Shown here: piece after piece, positions 30,347 through 39,618 of the stretch
How the letters are laid out: each line of letters opens with the position of its first letter
How positions within the stretch are numbered: the stretch's first letter is position 1
Origin: Bacteroidota bacterium
GTDB taxonomy: Bacteria > Bacteroidota > Bacteroidia > AKYH767-A > OLB10
DNA: 64,000 bases
Assembly (NCBI GenBank): GCA_016721435.1
Contig: JADKIC010000024.1
Location: 11,257-75,256 of the forward strand
Reading direction: 5' to 3'
The notes under the pieces: generated by a model
What the model was told of the DNA's origin: nothing
What the model saw: the letters and a program-made list of their open reading frames with translations, nothing else
The model's database searches: none
Made by a program: the position numbers and the translations under genes

Positions 30347-31575
30347 TTAACGATCGTAGGAGCTGGCTTTAATATTCAAGGTGTTTCCCTGTCGCACATT
30401 AAAGGGATAGGTATACATAAATACCCTGGCTCCACCTGCATGAATTGGGAAGAAATTATTCAGTGTAAATGAACCGCCATAAGCGCCGGGATCACCGATA
30501 CTCAGATCGAGATCGTAATAGGGTGCCGCAGGATTTCCGTTATCTATTGCTGTAGAACCAACACTCAGCTGCCCGTCGGCCTGAAGCGTTACGGGAACGG
30601 AAGCAGTATTGTTGCCGCTGAACGTCCAGCCAGTAGAAATCGGAGTAGTGAAATTGCTTTCCACATGATTATAATAAATATTCGTGGTACCCAAATTACT
30701 TCCGATATTATAAATACCATAATTATTCCCTGTTGATGTCGCGTCGATGACATTGTTCATCACTTCACAAATAGCGCTTGTTTGAACATTGGAGATGCGC
30801 AACCCGAAAGTAGTACTTGATGTAGAGTAGGCCAGTATCGTATTATTATAAATGAGGTTATACCCGCTTGCGAGACTCACCAATTCAATGCCGGTTGAGC
30901 GGTGTTTAATAAAATTATTACGGAGATGTAGCCGTGATGTAGTGGTGGTGATGTATACTGCTTCCGTAGAAGTGTTATTCATATTCACTTTATTGCCAAT
31001 AATCGCCAGCGTGTCGTTCAGCGTTGCGCTGCCGCTTGAAAACCAAATTGCCCTGCTCACTCCTGATGTAATATCACAACCAATCACACTGCCAAAGTAC
31101 GCGCGAATATAACCACTGTCAAACTGTGTATGTACCACATTGACGCCATAGCCTGCAGCGGGCAGCTCCACATATCCCGACATCAGCCAACTACCGAAAA
31201 TATTTATTGTGGCTACTTTGTTTCCGGAGGGGGGAGAAGAGGTAATGATATTGCCATTTGTATTTCTCATTCCGATAAAGGTGACGGTCTTTCCGGAAGC
31301 AATATTCACCGTATAGTTTCCCTGCACCACGAAGAAAGTATCGTTTTCGAAAGGTAGAAACTCCAGCGCCTTCGTTATAATTACATTTTCAATCCAGGGT
31401 ATATTCCCTGCTCTGTTCTTGATAATGATCCGATCGCCATCGGCTGCAGCGTTAACAGCATCTGTAATGGTGGCATAAGCCGGAGGAAGTCCGAATTTTC
31501 TACAACGATATCGTTGGCCCGGATTTGATGGAGGAAGAGGAAAGAGAGGAGAAGGGTGGCAAGTGCGGTTTTCAT
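30347..31575 (-). CDS. Secreted right-handed beta-helix protein, frameshifted
   Basis: The signal peptide (LATLLLSFLFLHQIRA) starts at 31575. After one missing base near 31493 the frame continues GLPPAYATITDAVNAAADGD and then parallel beta-helix coils with repeated N-rich turns (NNFIKHRSTGIELVS, YNLIYNNTILAY, VMNNVIDATSTGNNYGIYN). This is the pectate-lyase-like/NosD-like fold. No catalytic residues can be assigned. There is no sorting domain of its own at the C-terminus. It sits directly upstream of the T9SS protein, suggesting a paired surface function. Confidence 0.8.
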
Positions 31576-31775
31576 TGGGGTATAAATGCGTTGAGGTTTG
31601 TGGGGGCTAAAGTAAAATAATATCTTTTATCTTCAATATAGAGCTTGCAACTTCTTAAACATCTTGTGTTAATATTTCACAGGTGATGCTTACAAAATTC
31701 CGAAAAATGAACGCCCTCTTTATCAGAATTAAGATTTTTGATTTTGAGGAGATGTTTCCACAAACTGTCACACTT

Positions 31776-32223
31776 TTAATCCAACCTCATCACATTAAAA
31801 TCTTTTCCATTGATCGAAACCCGGTCGCCTTTTCGTCTTCCCAGCAACACCCTTCCCAATGGAGATTGTGGAGAGAGTAATATGTATTCTTCATTATTAA
31901 AAACCACTTTTGCCCAATGCTATACTCAATAAAAATATACCCTTATCGGTTGAAATCAGGCTTCCCGGAACGATGAGGTCTGAGTGCTTTTTAAAATCTA
32001 TCCTCTGAAAAACTTCTTTCATCTGAAGTACTTCCTCTAACTGCCGTCCCAACTTCTCCTGCTCAATATTCATCATGGCACGTGCCGTTTCGTGCTTATC
32101 ACCGGCGGAACTTTTGGATTCGCCCTGAATAGACTGTATTAATTCGTCAAGGTCGCCTTGTATTGCAGCCATCTTTTCTTCTAAAATTCTCAAACAATGG
32201 GCTGATAGTTCGGTTTTTAACAT
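31776..32223 (-). CDS. GreA/GreB C-terminal-domain-like protein, frameshifted
   Basis: About 149 residues. The N-terminal half is an alpha-helical coiled coil (LRILEEKMAAIQGDLDELIQ, then EQEKLGRQLEEVLQMKEVF), with the Gre-like KSSAGDKHETARAMM between. The C-terminal half, visible after removing one extra A near 31906, contains YILLSPQSPLGRVLLGRRKG followed by DRVSINGK, the FKBP-like signature of GreA/GreB C-terminal domains. It lacks the acidic tip needed for RNA-cleavage stimulation, so it is more likely a Gre-related protein of other function. The corrected stop is at 31776. Confidence 0.7.
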
Positions 32224-32441
32224 GGGAGTAAAAGTAGTACTTATACTATTCTGGTAATTAAATGCTATAAGTAGCGTTTCATTCTTTGGTAGATTTGCGA
32301 TAGGCGGGATTTTTGATTATTAACACCTGCTCGGCTAGGGCAGGCAGGTGTTTATGGGGTAACAAACTTCTGCTACCACCAAATTGTCTGCGGAGCACGA
32401 AAACCCGCCTAATGCAAATGTGCTGTTTGCAACAGTTATTT

Positions 32442-33441
32442 TTACTTCGTCCAAGGTTCTTTGTCTTTAGCGTTCATAAAATTATTTCCGTCATAAATAC
32501 TTATTCCTTGCCAGGTGCCGAACCAAAGTTGACCTTTGTTATCCTCAAGTATACTTTGAACCACGTTTGTGGTTAATCCGTTTTCCGTTGTGAATTGGGT
32601 GAAATTTGCTCCATCGTATCGGTACACGCCATAACCTTCTGCCGAAAACCAAATATTTCCCTGGCTTCCTTTTCACAAAATTATAGGTTTCTATACCTTC
32701 AATAATATCCATCCTTTAGTGAAGTTAGTATGTTTTACCATCATATTTACTCACACCACCATTAAAAGTTCCAATCCAAATATTTCCTTGCTTGTCTTCT
32801 AAAATATCCGCGATATTATTGTCTGTAAGTCCATTTTTAGATGTTAAATGAATGAATTCGCCACTTTTGTGTTTGAAAATTCCATTTCCATCGGTAGTAT
32901 TTTTGCCGTCAAAATGACTAACCCCACCAATCGAACCAACCCAAATGAGTCCGCTTTTGTCAATTGTCAGCTTTTAAATTTCATCATCTTGCAGGCCATC
33001 TTTTTTTGAGTATGTAGTAAATTTTTCACCATCGTATTTTATGAGGCCATAGTCAGTCCCAAACCATAAATGTCCTGCTTTATCTTCAACAATTTCTCTA
33101 ACAACATTAAGTGTGCGGAGTCCTTCGATTGAAATTTTTTCAAGTGTTTTACCATCGTAGCGTATAATCCCATTTCCATTTGTTCCAAACCAATAGTTCC
33201 CTTTTTTGTCTTGATACATTGTCCTTACAAACTCCCTTACCATTCCATTTAAATTGGTGTGAATTTGCGGAAATGTTGTACTTTGATTTGAATTTGTTGG
33301 TTGATTGTTTATTCCGTTTTTTGTTGTATCATTTATCGATTTTTCTTTCACTTGTACTGTGCAAAATGATATTTGAAAAGTCAAAACAATTAGAATTAAA
33401 TTTCTTATTATAGATATTTTCTTGCTTTCAATGTTTGTCAT
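32442..33441 (-). pseudogene. Damaged two-component-regulator propeller protein
   Basis: The intact first part (32974-33441) has a lipoprotein-like signal (LVLTFQISFCTV) and blades such as DKKGNYWFGTNGNGIIRYDGKTL. It stops at a TAA where the frame otherwise continues LTIDKSGLIWVGSIGGVSHF. Further blades (LEDKQGNIWIGTFNGGVSKYDGKTY) are followed by frame changes around 32640-32740, and a last blade set (32442-32627) ends KEPWTK. The lesion density (a nonsense codon plus at least two frame changes in 1 kb) is higher than in most neighbours. No output domain is present. It may be a real pseudogene or a badly sequenced gene. Confidence 0.6.
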
Positions 33442-33500
33442 ATTGCTGATCTTATAATTGTTGCTAACTTGTGACTTACATAATTTTAAAACCCCATCAG

Positions 33501-33569
33501 GAACGCAGATCTCGTTACTTCATCCCGAGACAAGTGAAGCTGATTTTTTATTCCTGCCCGCCGAAGCCT
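33501..33569. repeat. Dispersed intergenic element, copy 1
   Basis: A 69-bp segment beginning GAACGCAGATCTCGTTACTT and ending GCCGAAGCCT. It matches a second copy at 37740-37808 with only a handful of differences. It lies in the 320-bp gap upstream of the damaged propeller gene, where nothing else is seen. Confidence 0.85.
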
Positions 33570-33761
33570 GCTCCTTCACTAAAGTTTTGGAGCACAAAGT
33601 ACGCCGTCGCTAAAGCTTTGGCGCACATAGTTGGCGAAGGAGGATTTTTCACTGATAGGAATGATAAGCCCGGTAATTTTTCACGAAATTGGTTACGATG
33701 ATATAATTTAATTAACAAACATATCTCATCTACAATGAAAAAATCCATTTGCATTTTTAGA

Positions 33762-34232
33762 TTAATTAAGGAATAAATACGCACCATTTAACACCGTCGC
33801 GAAACTCACCCAGAGCAAATACGGAATGTTCATGTATCCGGCTGCAGGATGGATTCGCCGGAAGAGCATGATCATCCAGACAATACTTCCCCACATTAAA
33901 AGTATATCGACGAGTGCGAGGCCGATGTTTCTAAAATAGAAAAAGAAAAAACTCCAGAGGAAATTGAGCGTGAGCTGCAAAAAGAAAACTCTGATGGCGG
34001 TTGTTCTAAGTGCGGAATCGGGTTTTATCAATACCAGATACAGAGAAATACCCATTATTATATAAAGGGTTGTCCATACCGGACCGAAGATCCATCCGGG
34101 TGGATTAAAGGAGGGCGCATTCAATGTCTGGTACCAACCTGTTATTCCTTCAGCAGTGAAATAGCCGGAAATACCGCCGGTGATCAATGGAATTAAAATA
34201 GAAATAAGGAGAAGAAATGGTTTGCTTTTCAT
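33762..34232 (-). CDS. tspO: TspO/MBR-family tryptophan-rich sensory protein
   Basis: A 156-residue inner-membrane protein with five hydrophobic segments. It carries the family signatures WYQTLNAPSFNPPGWIFGPVWTTLYIIMGISL (W- and P-rich loop, here described in full only for orientation of residues 33-64) and QLTLNFLWSFFFF. TspO proteins bind tetrapyrroles and other small hydrophobic ligands and influence stress and porphyrin handling. The gene is stand-alone, 48 bp downstream of the glycosylase gene on the same strand. Confidence 0.92.
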   Translation of the reverse strand: MKSKPFLLLISILIPLITGGISGYFTAEGITGWYQTLNAPSFNPPGWIFGPVWTTLYIIMGISLYLVLIKPDSALRTTAIRVFFLQLTLNFLWSFFFFYFRNIGLALVDILLMWGSIVWMIMLFRRIHPAAGYMNIPYLLWVSFATVLNGAYLFLN

Positions 34233-34280
34233 AAAATTGATTTGATGGATGTAAAGTAAAGAATATTCCGAAAAGAAAGC

Positions 34281-34841
34281 TCATTTATTTTTGTTTTTTC
34301 CTTTCATCCAGGCCGGCTTCGCTTTCACCGTCTTTTTAAATACCGGACAGTTTTCATGGTGCGCATTGGGCAGATAACCGGTACTGACCAGGAACTCATT
34401 GACAATTTCTCCTCCGGTAAATCGAAAAGTTTTCTTGAACAGTTTGGTCCATTCGGTTTTGTCAAGCGGGTGATAATGGTCGAGCCACGCTTTAAAGGAG
34501 CCAAATTCCTTTTGCAAACCAAGTATTGTCTTTGCATTGGCTATGGCCGCATCCACTTTTAACCTGTTGCGTATGATCCCGGCATCGTTCAACAATCGCT
34601 CGCGATCCTTGTCTTTGTAGGAAGCAATTTTTTTTATGTTGAAGGCATGATAGGCTTTTCTGAAATTCTGTTCCTTTTTGAGTATGGTGGTCCAACTGAG
34701 TCCCGCCTGATTTATTTCAAGGATCAATCGCCCGAATAATTCATTGTCCTCTTTGATAGGAAAACCATAGGCGGTGTCATGATAGATGCGGTGAAGATGG
34801 TCTATCTCTAGTTGTGAAACGAAGTTGCAGTAAGCGGACAT
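34281..34841 (-). CDS. tag: DNA-3-methyladenine glycosylase I
   Basis: Base-excision repair enzyme that removes 3-methyladenine from DNA. The 186-residue protein has the family pattern IYHDTAYGFPIKEDNELFGR, EINQAGLSWTTILKK (substrate pocket) and INGxR-like IIRNRLKVDAAIANAK. The zinc ligands match Tag proteins: an N-terminal Cys (YCNF) and C-terminal HHENCP. The usual YHDxEWG motif reads YHDTAYG, a mild divergence. The lysine-rich tail is unremarkable. The frame is intact. Confidence 0.88.
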   Translation of the reverse strand: MSAYCNFVSQLEIDHLHRIYHDTAYGFPIKEDNELFGRLILEINQAGLSWTTILKKEQNFRKAYHAFNIKKIASYKDKDRERLLNDAGIIRNRLKVDAAIANAKTILGLQKEFGSFKAWLDHYHPLDKTEWTKLFKKTFRFTGGEIVNEFLVSTGYLPNAHHENCPVFKKTVKAKPAWMKGKNKNK

Positions 34842-35230
34842 AGCGGACAGGGTATGGGTTAAAAATAATCTAATTCTGTTAATAATTCTAAAAGAGTTAA
34901 CTGAGGCCTGTTATAATATAAAAATAACAATTATAGATAGGTGTAAATAGTTCCTGATTTGTAAGCATAACTAATATGAGCTGTTTTACTTTTCATAATT
35001 TCCAAATTGCCTTTTTCCATATAAAATTCGGCTGCTCCTTTGGCTGGAATTCGCGCAATTAATACGTTTTAGTCCATCTTTTTTACATTTCAAGTTGTAT
35101 TTTCAATGCCCCAAATTCTTTATTATTTTTATTAAAACAATAATATTTCATCTTTGTAGACTGCGTTTAACCTATAAAATAGATAGCCCCTTATCCTCAT
35201 AACAACCCTATCAAATACTATAATAAATTC
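34842..35230. other. AT-rich divergent intergenic region
   Basis: About 390 bp between the minus-strand glycosylase and the plus-strand cytochrome gene. It must hold promoters for both. I see no exact TAnnTTTG box, repeat or small gene. Confidence 0.5.
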
Positions 35231-35794
35231 ATGAAAAATCCCCTCCTTCTTCTTGGCATTACCGCCATCCTTAGTTCTTGTTCACAACCAGCCCCACAAG
35301 AAAAAGCGGCAATGGTTGATTCTTCTTCGGTCAGCATTACAAGAGGTGAGTACCTTGTAAATACAAGTGGCTGCAACGACTGTCATTCCCCAAAAATGAT
35401 GACGGATAAAGGACCCGTTCCTGATCCTGCATTGTTACTTTCCGGCCACCCTCAAAACCTGCCTCTGCCCGGTTCTGACACCGCTACCTCGAACCATTGG
35501 ATTTTATTCCATATGGGTGGTACCGCTGCTAAAGGTCCCTGGGGAACATCCTTCGCTGCAAACCTGACGCCTGATCCGACCGGACTTGGTAATTGGTCAG
35601 AAGAGCAGTTTTTTAATGCTATGCGAAAAGGGTATTACAAAGGTATTGAAGGCGGTCGTATGTTACTTCCCCTGATGCCCTGGCCAGCCTATGCTCAAAT
35701 GACGGATGAAGATCTGCGCTCTATTTTTGCATACCTGAAAAGCTTGCCGCCGGTAAAAAATATTGTTCCTGCTCCCCTTCCTCCCGGAGCATAA
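35231..35794 (+). CDS. Lipoprotein mono-heme cytochrome c
   Basis: A 187-residue protein with a lipoprotein signal (LLGITAILSSC, Cys17). One class I heme motif, CNDCH, lies in GEYLVNTSGCNDCHSPKMM, and the probable axial Met is within MLLPLMPWPAYAQM. The C-terminal helix is TDEDLRSIFAYLKSLPPVKN. This resembles the diheme-cytochrome/alcohol-dehydrogenase cytochrome subunit family, but only one CxxCH is present. It is probably anchored in the periplasm as an electron carrier. It is the only plus-strand gene in the 882-38846 block and is followed by a strong terminator. Confidence 0.88.
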   Translation: MKNPLLLLGITAILSSCSQPAPQEKAAMVDSSSVSITRGEYLVNTSGCNDCHSPKMMTDKGPVPDPALLLSGHPQNLPLPGSDTATSNHWILFHMGGTAAKGPWGTSFAANLTPDPTGLGNWSEEQFFNAMRKGYYKGIEGGRMLLPLMPWPAYAQMTDEDLRSIFAYLKSLPPVKNIVPAPLPPGA

Positions 35795-35811
35795 ATTATT
35801 TCAACCATCAT

Positions 35812-35850
35812 ATCCGGATATAGCTAGTACTGTTATATCCGGATTTTTTT
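35812..35850 (+). terminator. Factor-independent terminator after the cytochrome c gene
   Basis: An 11-bp perfect stem (ATCCGGATATA at 35812-35822 pairs with 35834-35844) with an 11-base loop is followed by a T run. It lies 18 bp beyond the cytochrome stop. Beyond it, up to 36142, are two copies of a CTTTCGTACCTGCCTGCCGG element (near 35975 and 36105) and an AACGCTGAT-type repeat near 36040, but no gene. Confidence 0.85.
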
Positions 35851-36142
35851 AATCATTCACCGAAGGACATCTTTCATTGTTTACTTCCAGATCGTTTTAA
35901 ATAATCGCCAAAAAATATTATCGTTGTTTATAACCTCCACCCACTCGTAACTTTCGTAATTCGCAACTTTCGTACTCTTTCGTACCTGCCTGCCGGAACT
36001 TCATATACTATTTTTCAATTCATTAATATTTTTAAGGAACGCTGATGACGCTGATTTTTTAGGATTTGCGCAGATTTGATTTCGGAAGTTTAAACAACTT
36101 TCGTATCCTTTCGTACCTGCCTGCCGGCAGTCAGGTTTCGCT

Positions 36143-37630
36143 CTAATTCATTTTTACGCCTTCCATCTTTTTCACCTCCCCCCGCTCATACGTCGTTGTC
36201 AAAATAAGTTCGCCGGTTTCGTCCCATACTTTCCACTCTCCCTCTTTTAAACCGAGACGATACTTGCGTTCTTCCTTGGGCTTACCATCGTCGAAGAAAA
36301 ATTTATGTACTCCGTTTTCCTGTCCTTCAAAATATTCCCCTTCAAAGGCTAACTTTCCATTGGAATAAAATTGCTTCCACATCCCATCCTGATTTCCCTC
36401 TACATAATTTCCTTCCGCGATGTATTGTCCGTTCTTGTATTTCCAGGGACCTTCACGCAAACCTCCTGTCATATTACCCTCGCAATAATGTTATCAAACT
36501 CATCGAATTCCTTGCTTGGTCCATCTTCTTTTCCGTTCTTGAAATTTTCTTCACGTAACAATTTTCCATTGGGATAAAACCATTTCCAGTTTCCTTCCGG
36601 CTGACTTTTCAAATAGGCTCCCTGCTGTTGAATCTGTTTGTTGGTGTAATAAAATACCCAAAGTCCATCCCGCAAGCCATCTTTAAAGCTGCCCTCTGCC
36701 TTCATAGCTTCCGTCCGGATAATAATACTTCCACATCCCCTGCTGACGACCTTGCGGATCAACAGTACCTCCCTCTGCAATTATTTTATCCTTCTCGTAT
36801 AATTTACTGATCGTAATATTTCCTTCTTTATCAAACTCTCTGTACACACCTTCCTTCACACCATTAATGATATTTACGGAACTCTTCGGTCTGCCCGTAT
36901 TGTGATACTCCCTTTTAATATCCAGTTTCACATTGGCCAGTTCATCCTCCACGAGCGAACCATTCTTCCATATCTCCATCTTCTTGACTATTCCATCCGG
37001 AGTCAGCCATCTGAAAATTCCGTTCTTCACATCATCTTTCCAGGTACCATCTTCCTTCACCACACCGGAAGGATAAAATTCTTTCCATACCCCTTGCTTA
37101 AAACCGAACTTATCGTACCGGTTAATCTTTTCCTGCTTAACGAAAAAACCATTTTTATACGTGGTCAGCGTTACGATACGGCCATCCTCTGCAAACTCTT
37201 TCGCGATACCATTTTCTACACCACCACTCAAAGGAATTATTTGTGCAAGAAATCCTTTTTCCGAATAATAATTGGCAATGCTATCCGCAGCACCATTAAC
37301 CATCCAGCGTTCGAGATAGACGGTTCCTGTGGGAAAATAATCGCGTTGCCAGCCGTTTTTAAGACCATCACGGTATTGGATATCCGAAGTTTTATTTCCT
37401 TTCTCATCGTAAAATTTCCAAAGACTATCCAGCTTCCCTTCCAATCGATTGCCCTCTGACTTTAAAATACCGGTTTCATAGTAGGCCTTCCAGTAGCCAT
37501 CGGGTTGATTGTTTTTGAAATTTCCCTCTGAACTCACTTTTCCGTTGGGGTAATAGAACTTCATGGGTCCGTCGGTTTGGGAAGATGCGGTAGACCATAT
37601 TAGAATAAATAAAATAAGAAGGTATTTCAT
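36143..37630 (-). CDS. Secreted YwqK/MORN-repeat protein, two frameshifts
   Basis: About 490 residues after joining three frames (36683-37630, 36469-36780, 36143-36472). A signal peptide (ILFILIWSTASSQ) is followed by some 18 MORN-2-like repeats of the form GxWKxYYxxGxLKxEGNxxxGKxDG, for example DGYWKAYYETGILKSEGN and GNWKWFYPNGKLLREENF. The frame changes near 36715 and again near 36480. The family is often named YwqK antitoxin, but there is no toxin gene beside it and the N-terminal signal makes a cytosolic antitoxin role unlikely. Function is unknown; secreted MORN-2 proteins are frequent in Bacteroidota. Confidence 0.8.
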
Positions 37631-37739
37631 ACTATGCGAATATACAAGATTGATTTACTTAAAATATAATAATCAGGTAATATATTGCATGACACTTTCA
37701 TCTTTATAAATTCATTTTATAAATTCAAGATTTTTGATA

Positions 37740-37808
37740 GAACGCAGATCTCGTTACTTCGTCCCGAGACAAGTGACGCTGATTTTTTATGCCTGCCCAC
37801 CGAAGCCT
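37740..37808. repeat. Dispersed intergenic element, copy 2
   Basis: The second copy of the 69-bp element at 33501-33569, between the YwqK gene and nadA. It has four or five substitutions relative to copy 1 and the same orientation. A shorter, more diverged relative is at about 36040. Confidence 0.85.
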
Positions 37809-37856
37809 CGCTAAAGTTGGGATTTGCGGTGGGATTTGTATTGTCGAAAAATTTTT

Positions 37857-38846
37857 TTACTTACTAATTTCCAGCATCCGTTGGAGGGGTTTTAGGGCAG
37901 CATCAAAAAGAGCAGGATCAATAGTTACTTCAGGGCGCTCGTGTTTCATGCAGAGATAGAGTTTCTCCAGCGTATTGAGTTTCATGTGTGGACAATCGTT
38001 GCAGGCACAGTTGTTATTGGGAGGTGCCGGAATAAAAGTTTTTGTGGGAGATGCTTTGGCCATCTGATGTAAAATCCCGCTCTCTGTGGCAACAATGAAT
38101 GACCTGGCAGGATTTTCCTTTGTGAAATTCAGCATACCTGTAGTAGATCCGATAAAATCGGCAAGTTTCAATACAACTTCTTCACACTCGGGATGAGCAA
38201 TGAACAAAGCATCCGGATGTTGCGCTTTTAATTTGGTAATCTTTTCCAAGGAGAAAATTTCATGCACCATGCAGGTACCGTCCCATAATAAGAGATCGCG
38301 ACCGGTCTTCTTGGCTACCCAGGCACCCAGGTTTTTATCGGGAGCAAAAATAATAGGTGTCGCTTCCGGTACACTCTGCACTACTTTCACGGCATTACTC
38401 GAGGTGCAAATGATATCACTCTGTGCCTTGATCGCAGCGGTGCAGTTGATGTAACTGATCACGACATGGTCAGGATGGGCTTCCCGAAATTTTCTAAACT
38501 CATCCGGCGGACAAGAATCGGCGAGTGAACAACCTGCCCGATAATCCGGCATGACTACTTTTTTGGTAGGATTCAACAACTTGGCAGTTTCCGCCATAAA
38601 ATGAACACCTGCAAAAACAATCATGTCCGCTTTGGTCCGCGCTGCCTCTTGTGCTAAACCTAAACTATCGCCGATATAATCTGCAATATCCTGAATATCA
38701 GAATCCTGATAATAATGTGCCAATATAACAGCATTTTTCTGCACTTTTAGGTCACGAATGGCCTCAAAAAGGTCCAGGCGTGGATCTACAGGTTCATTGA
38801 CGAAACCCTGCAGTTGGAGTTCAGATTCTGTGATTGGATGTGACAT
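37857..38846 (-). CDS. nadA: Quinolinate synthase
   Basis: Condenses iminoaspartate with dihydroxyacetone phosphate to quinolinate in NAD biosynthesis, using a 4Fe-4S cluster. The start is taken at 38846 (MSHPITESELQL), 10 codons inside the longest frame. Family motifs are present: VILAHYYQDSDIQDIADYIGDS, MPDYRAGCSLADSC (cluster Cys), ICTSSNAVKVVQS, FIAHPECEEVV and the last cluster-type cysteines in NNNCACNDCPHMKLNTLEK. Length (329 residues) is normal. No nadB or nadC is adjacent. A TACTTTTG box lies about 27 bp upstream. Confidence 0.95.
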   Translation of the reverse strand: MSHPITESELQLQGFVNEPVDPRLDLFEAIRDLKVQKNAVILAHYYQDSDIQDIADYIGDSLGLAQEAARTKADMIVFAGVHFMAETAKLLNPTKKVVMPDYRAGCSLADSCPPDEFRKFREAHPDHVVISYINCTAAIKAQSDIICTSSNAVKVVQSVPEATPIIFAPDKNLGAWVAKKTGRDLLLWDGTCMVHEIFSLEKITKLKAQHPDALFIAHPECEEVVLKLADFIGSTTGMLNFTKENPARSFIVATESGILHQMAKASPTKTFIPAPPNNNCACNDCPHMKLNTLEKLYLCMKHERPEVTIDPALFDAALKPLQRMLEISK

Positions 38847-38873
38847 AGTTCGGTTAAAACGTTTTTCTGAGGG

Positions 38874-38881
38874 CAAAAGTA
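38874..38881 (-). promoter_or_regulatory. TACTTTTG -7 box of nadA
   Basis: The minus-strand TACTTTTG is an exact TAnnTTTG match about 27 bp upstream of the nadA ATG at 38846, at the edge of the AT-rich candidate origin region. A matching TTG element is not obvious. Confidence 0.45.
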
Positions 38882-38929
38882 TGGGGGAAAAACCAGATAG
38901 GGGGATTTGTTATGATTTAAAAATCAGTT

Positions 38930-39400
38930 TAACATTAGGTCCATTTTTCAGCAAGCAGGTTTTACACACAGTATATTATTTATATATTTATTTAATAAGT
39001 ATTATATGTTAATATATAGCTGTTCATAATGTGTATTCCTTTTTGATGAAACCCTTGATGAGGCAACTTATCCCACTTTATTCACAATTTTATGGATAGA
39101 TTTAACAGGTTAAACTATTGATAATAAAACAAGCAGCATTGTTATTAACAACTGTTGATAAAGTAGTCTGTTCATTAATACCTGATCAAAAAAGAGTATA
39201 AATGGTGAATAACTTCGTTCATAAGGATTCACAAATTCAGGGGTTAAAAATTAGGAAGCGATAGGTTTATATTTAAGCTACCCGCCTTTTACAATTCCAA
39301 ATAATGTTGTCGTATAGATATGAACAGCTTTTTGCGATATGAACAGAGATATGAACATGCTGTTTTGTCGTTCTAATTATATTTTTTCGATTTATAGTAC
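38930..39400. other. Candidate replication origin (oriC-like) region
   Basis: A non-coding, strongly AT-rich stretch. Within it are a near-pure A/T segment (about 38971-39018), an exact TTATNCACA DnaA-box match TTATTCACA (39078-39086), and one-mismatch boxes TGTTCATAA (39021), TGTTGATAA (39153) and GGTGAATAA (39204). The inverted pair TTATTAACAACTGTTGATAA spans 39142-39161, and GATATGAACA is repeated at 39317, 39336 and 39348. Genes run away from this spot on both sides. The dnaA and dnaN genes are not adjacent. Beyond 39410 two CCGGCTnCCAGCT-type elements (39424-39452 and 39566-39592, opposite orientation) precede the next gene. Confidence 0.4.
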
Positions 39401-39618
39401 CTATAGTAATAAAAACACTTTTGCTACCGGCTACCAGCTTCCGGCTGCCAGCTATTTTTTCTACCGATAATTTTTTATTTCAATGACGAACTTTCGCCGC
39501 GTGCTACCACCTTTTATCCTTCAGAGAGTATTTATAATGTACCATAAATTATATATACAAAAGAATAGCCGGAAGCCGGTAGCTGGCAGCCTAATGCATA
39601 TTTATTACTTTCGCCACA

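Noticed and set aside
36143..37630. Toxin-antitoxin system based on the YwqK family name
   Set aside because: No toxin gene is adjacent and the protein has a signal peptide; the name is inherited from distant homologues.
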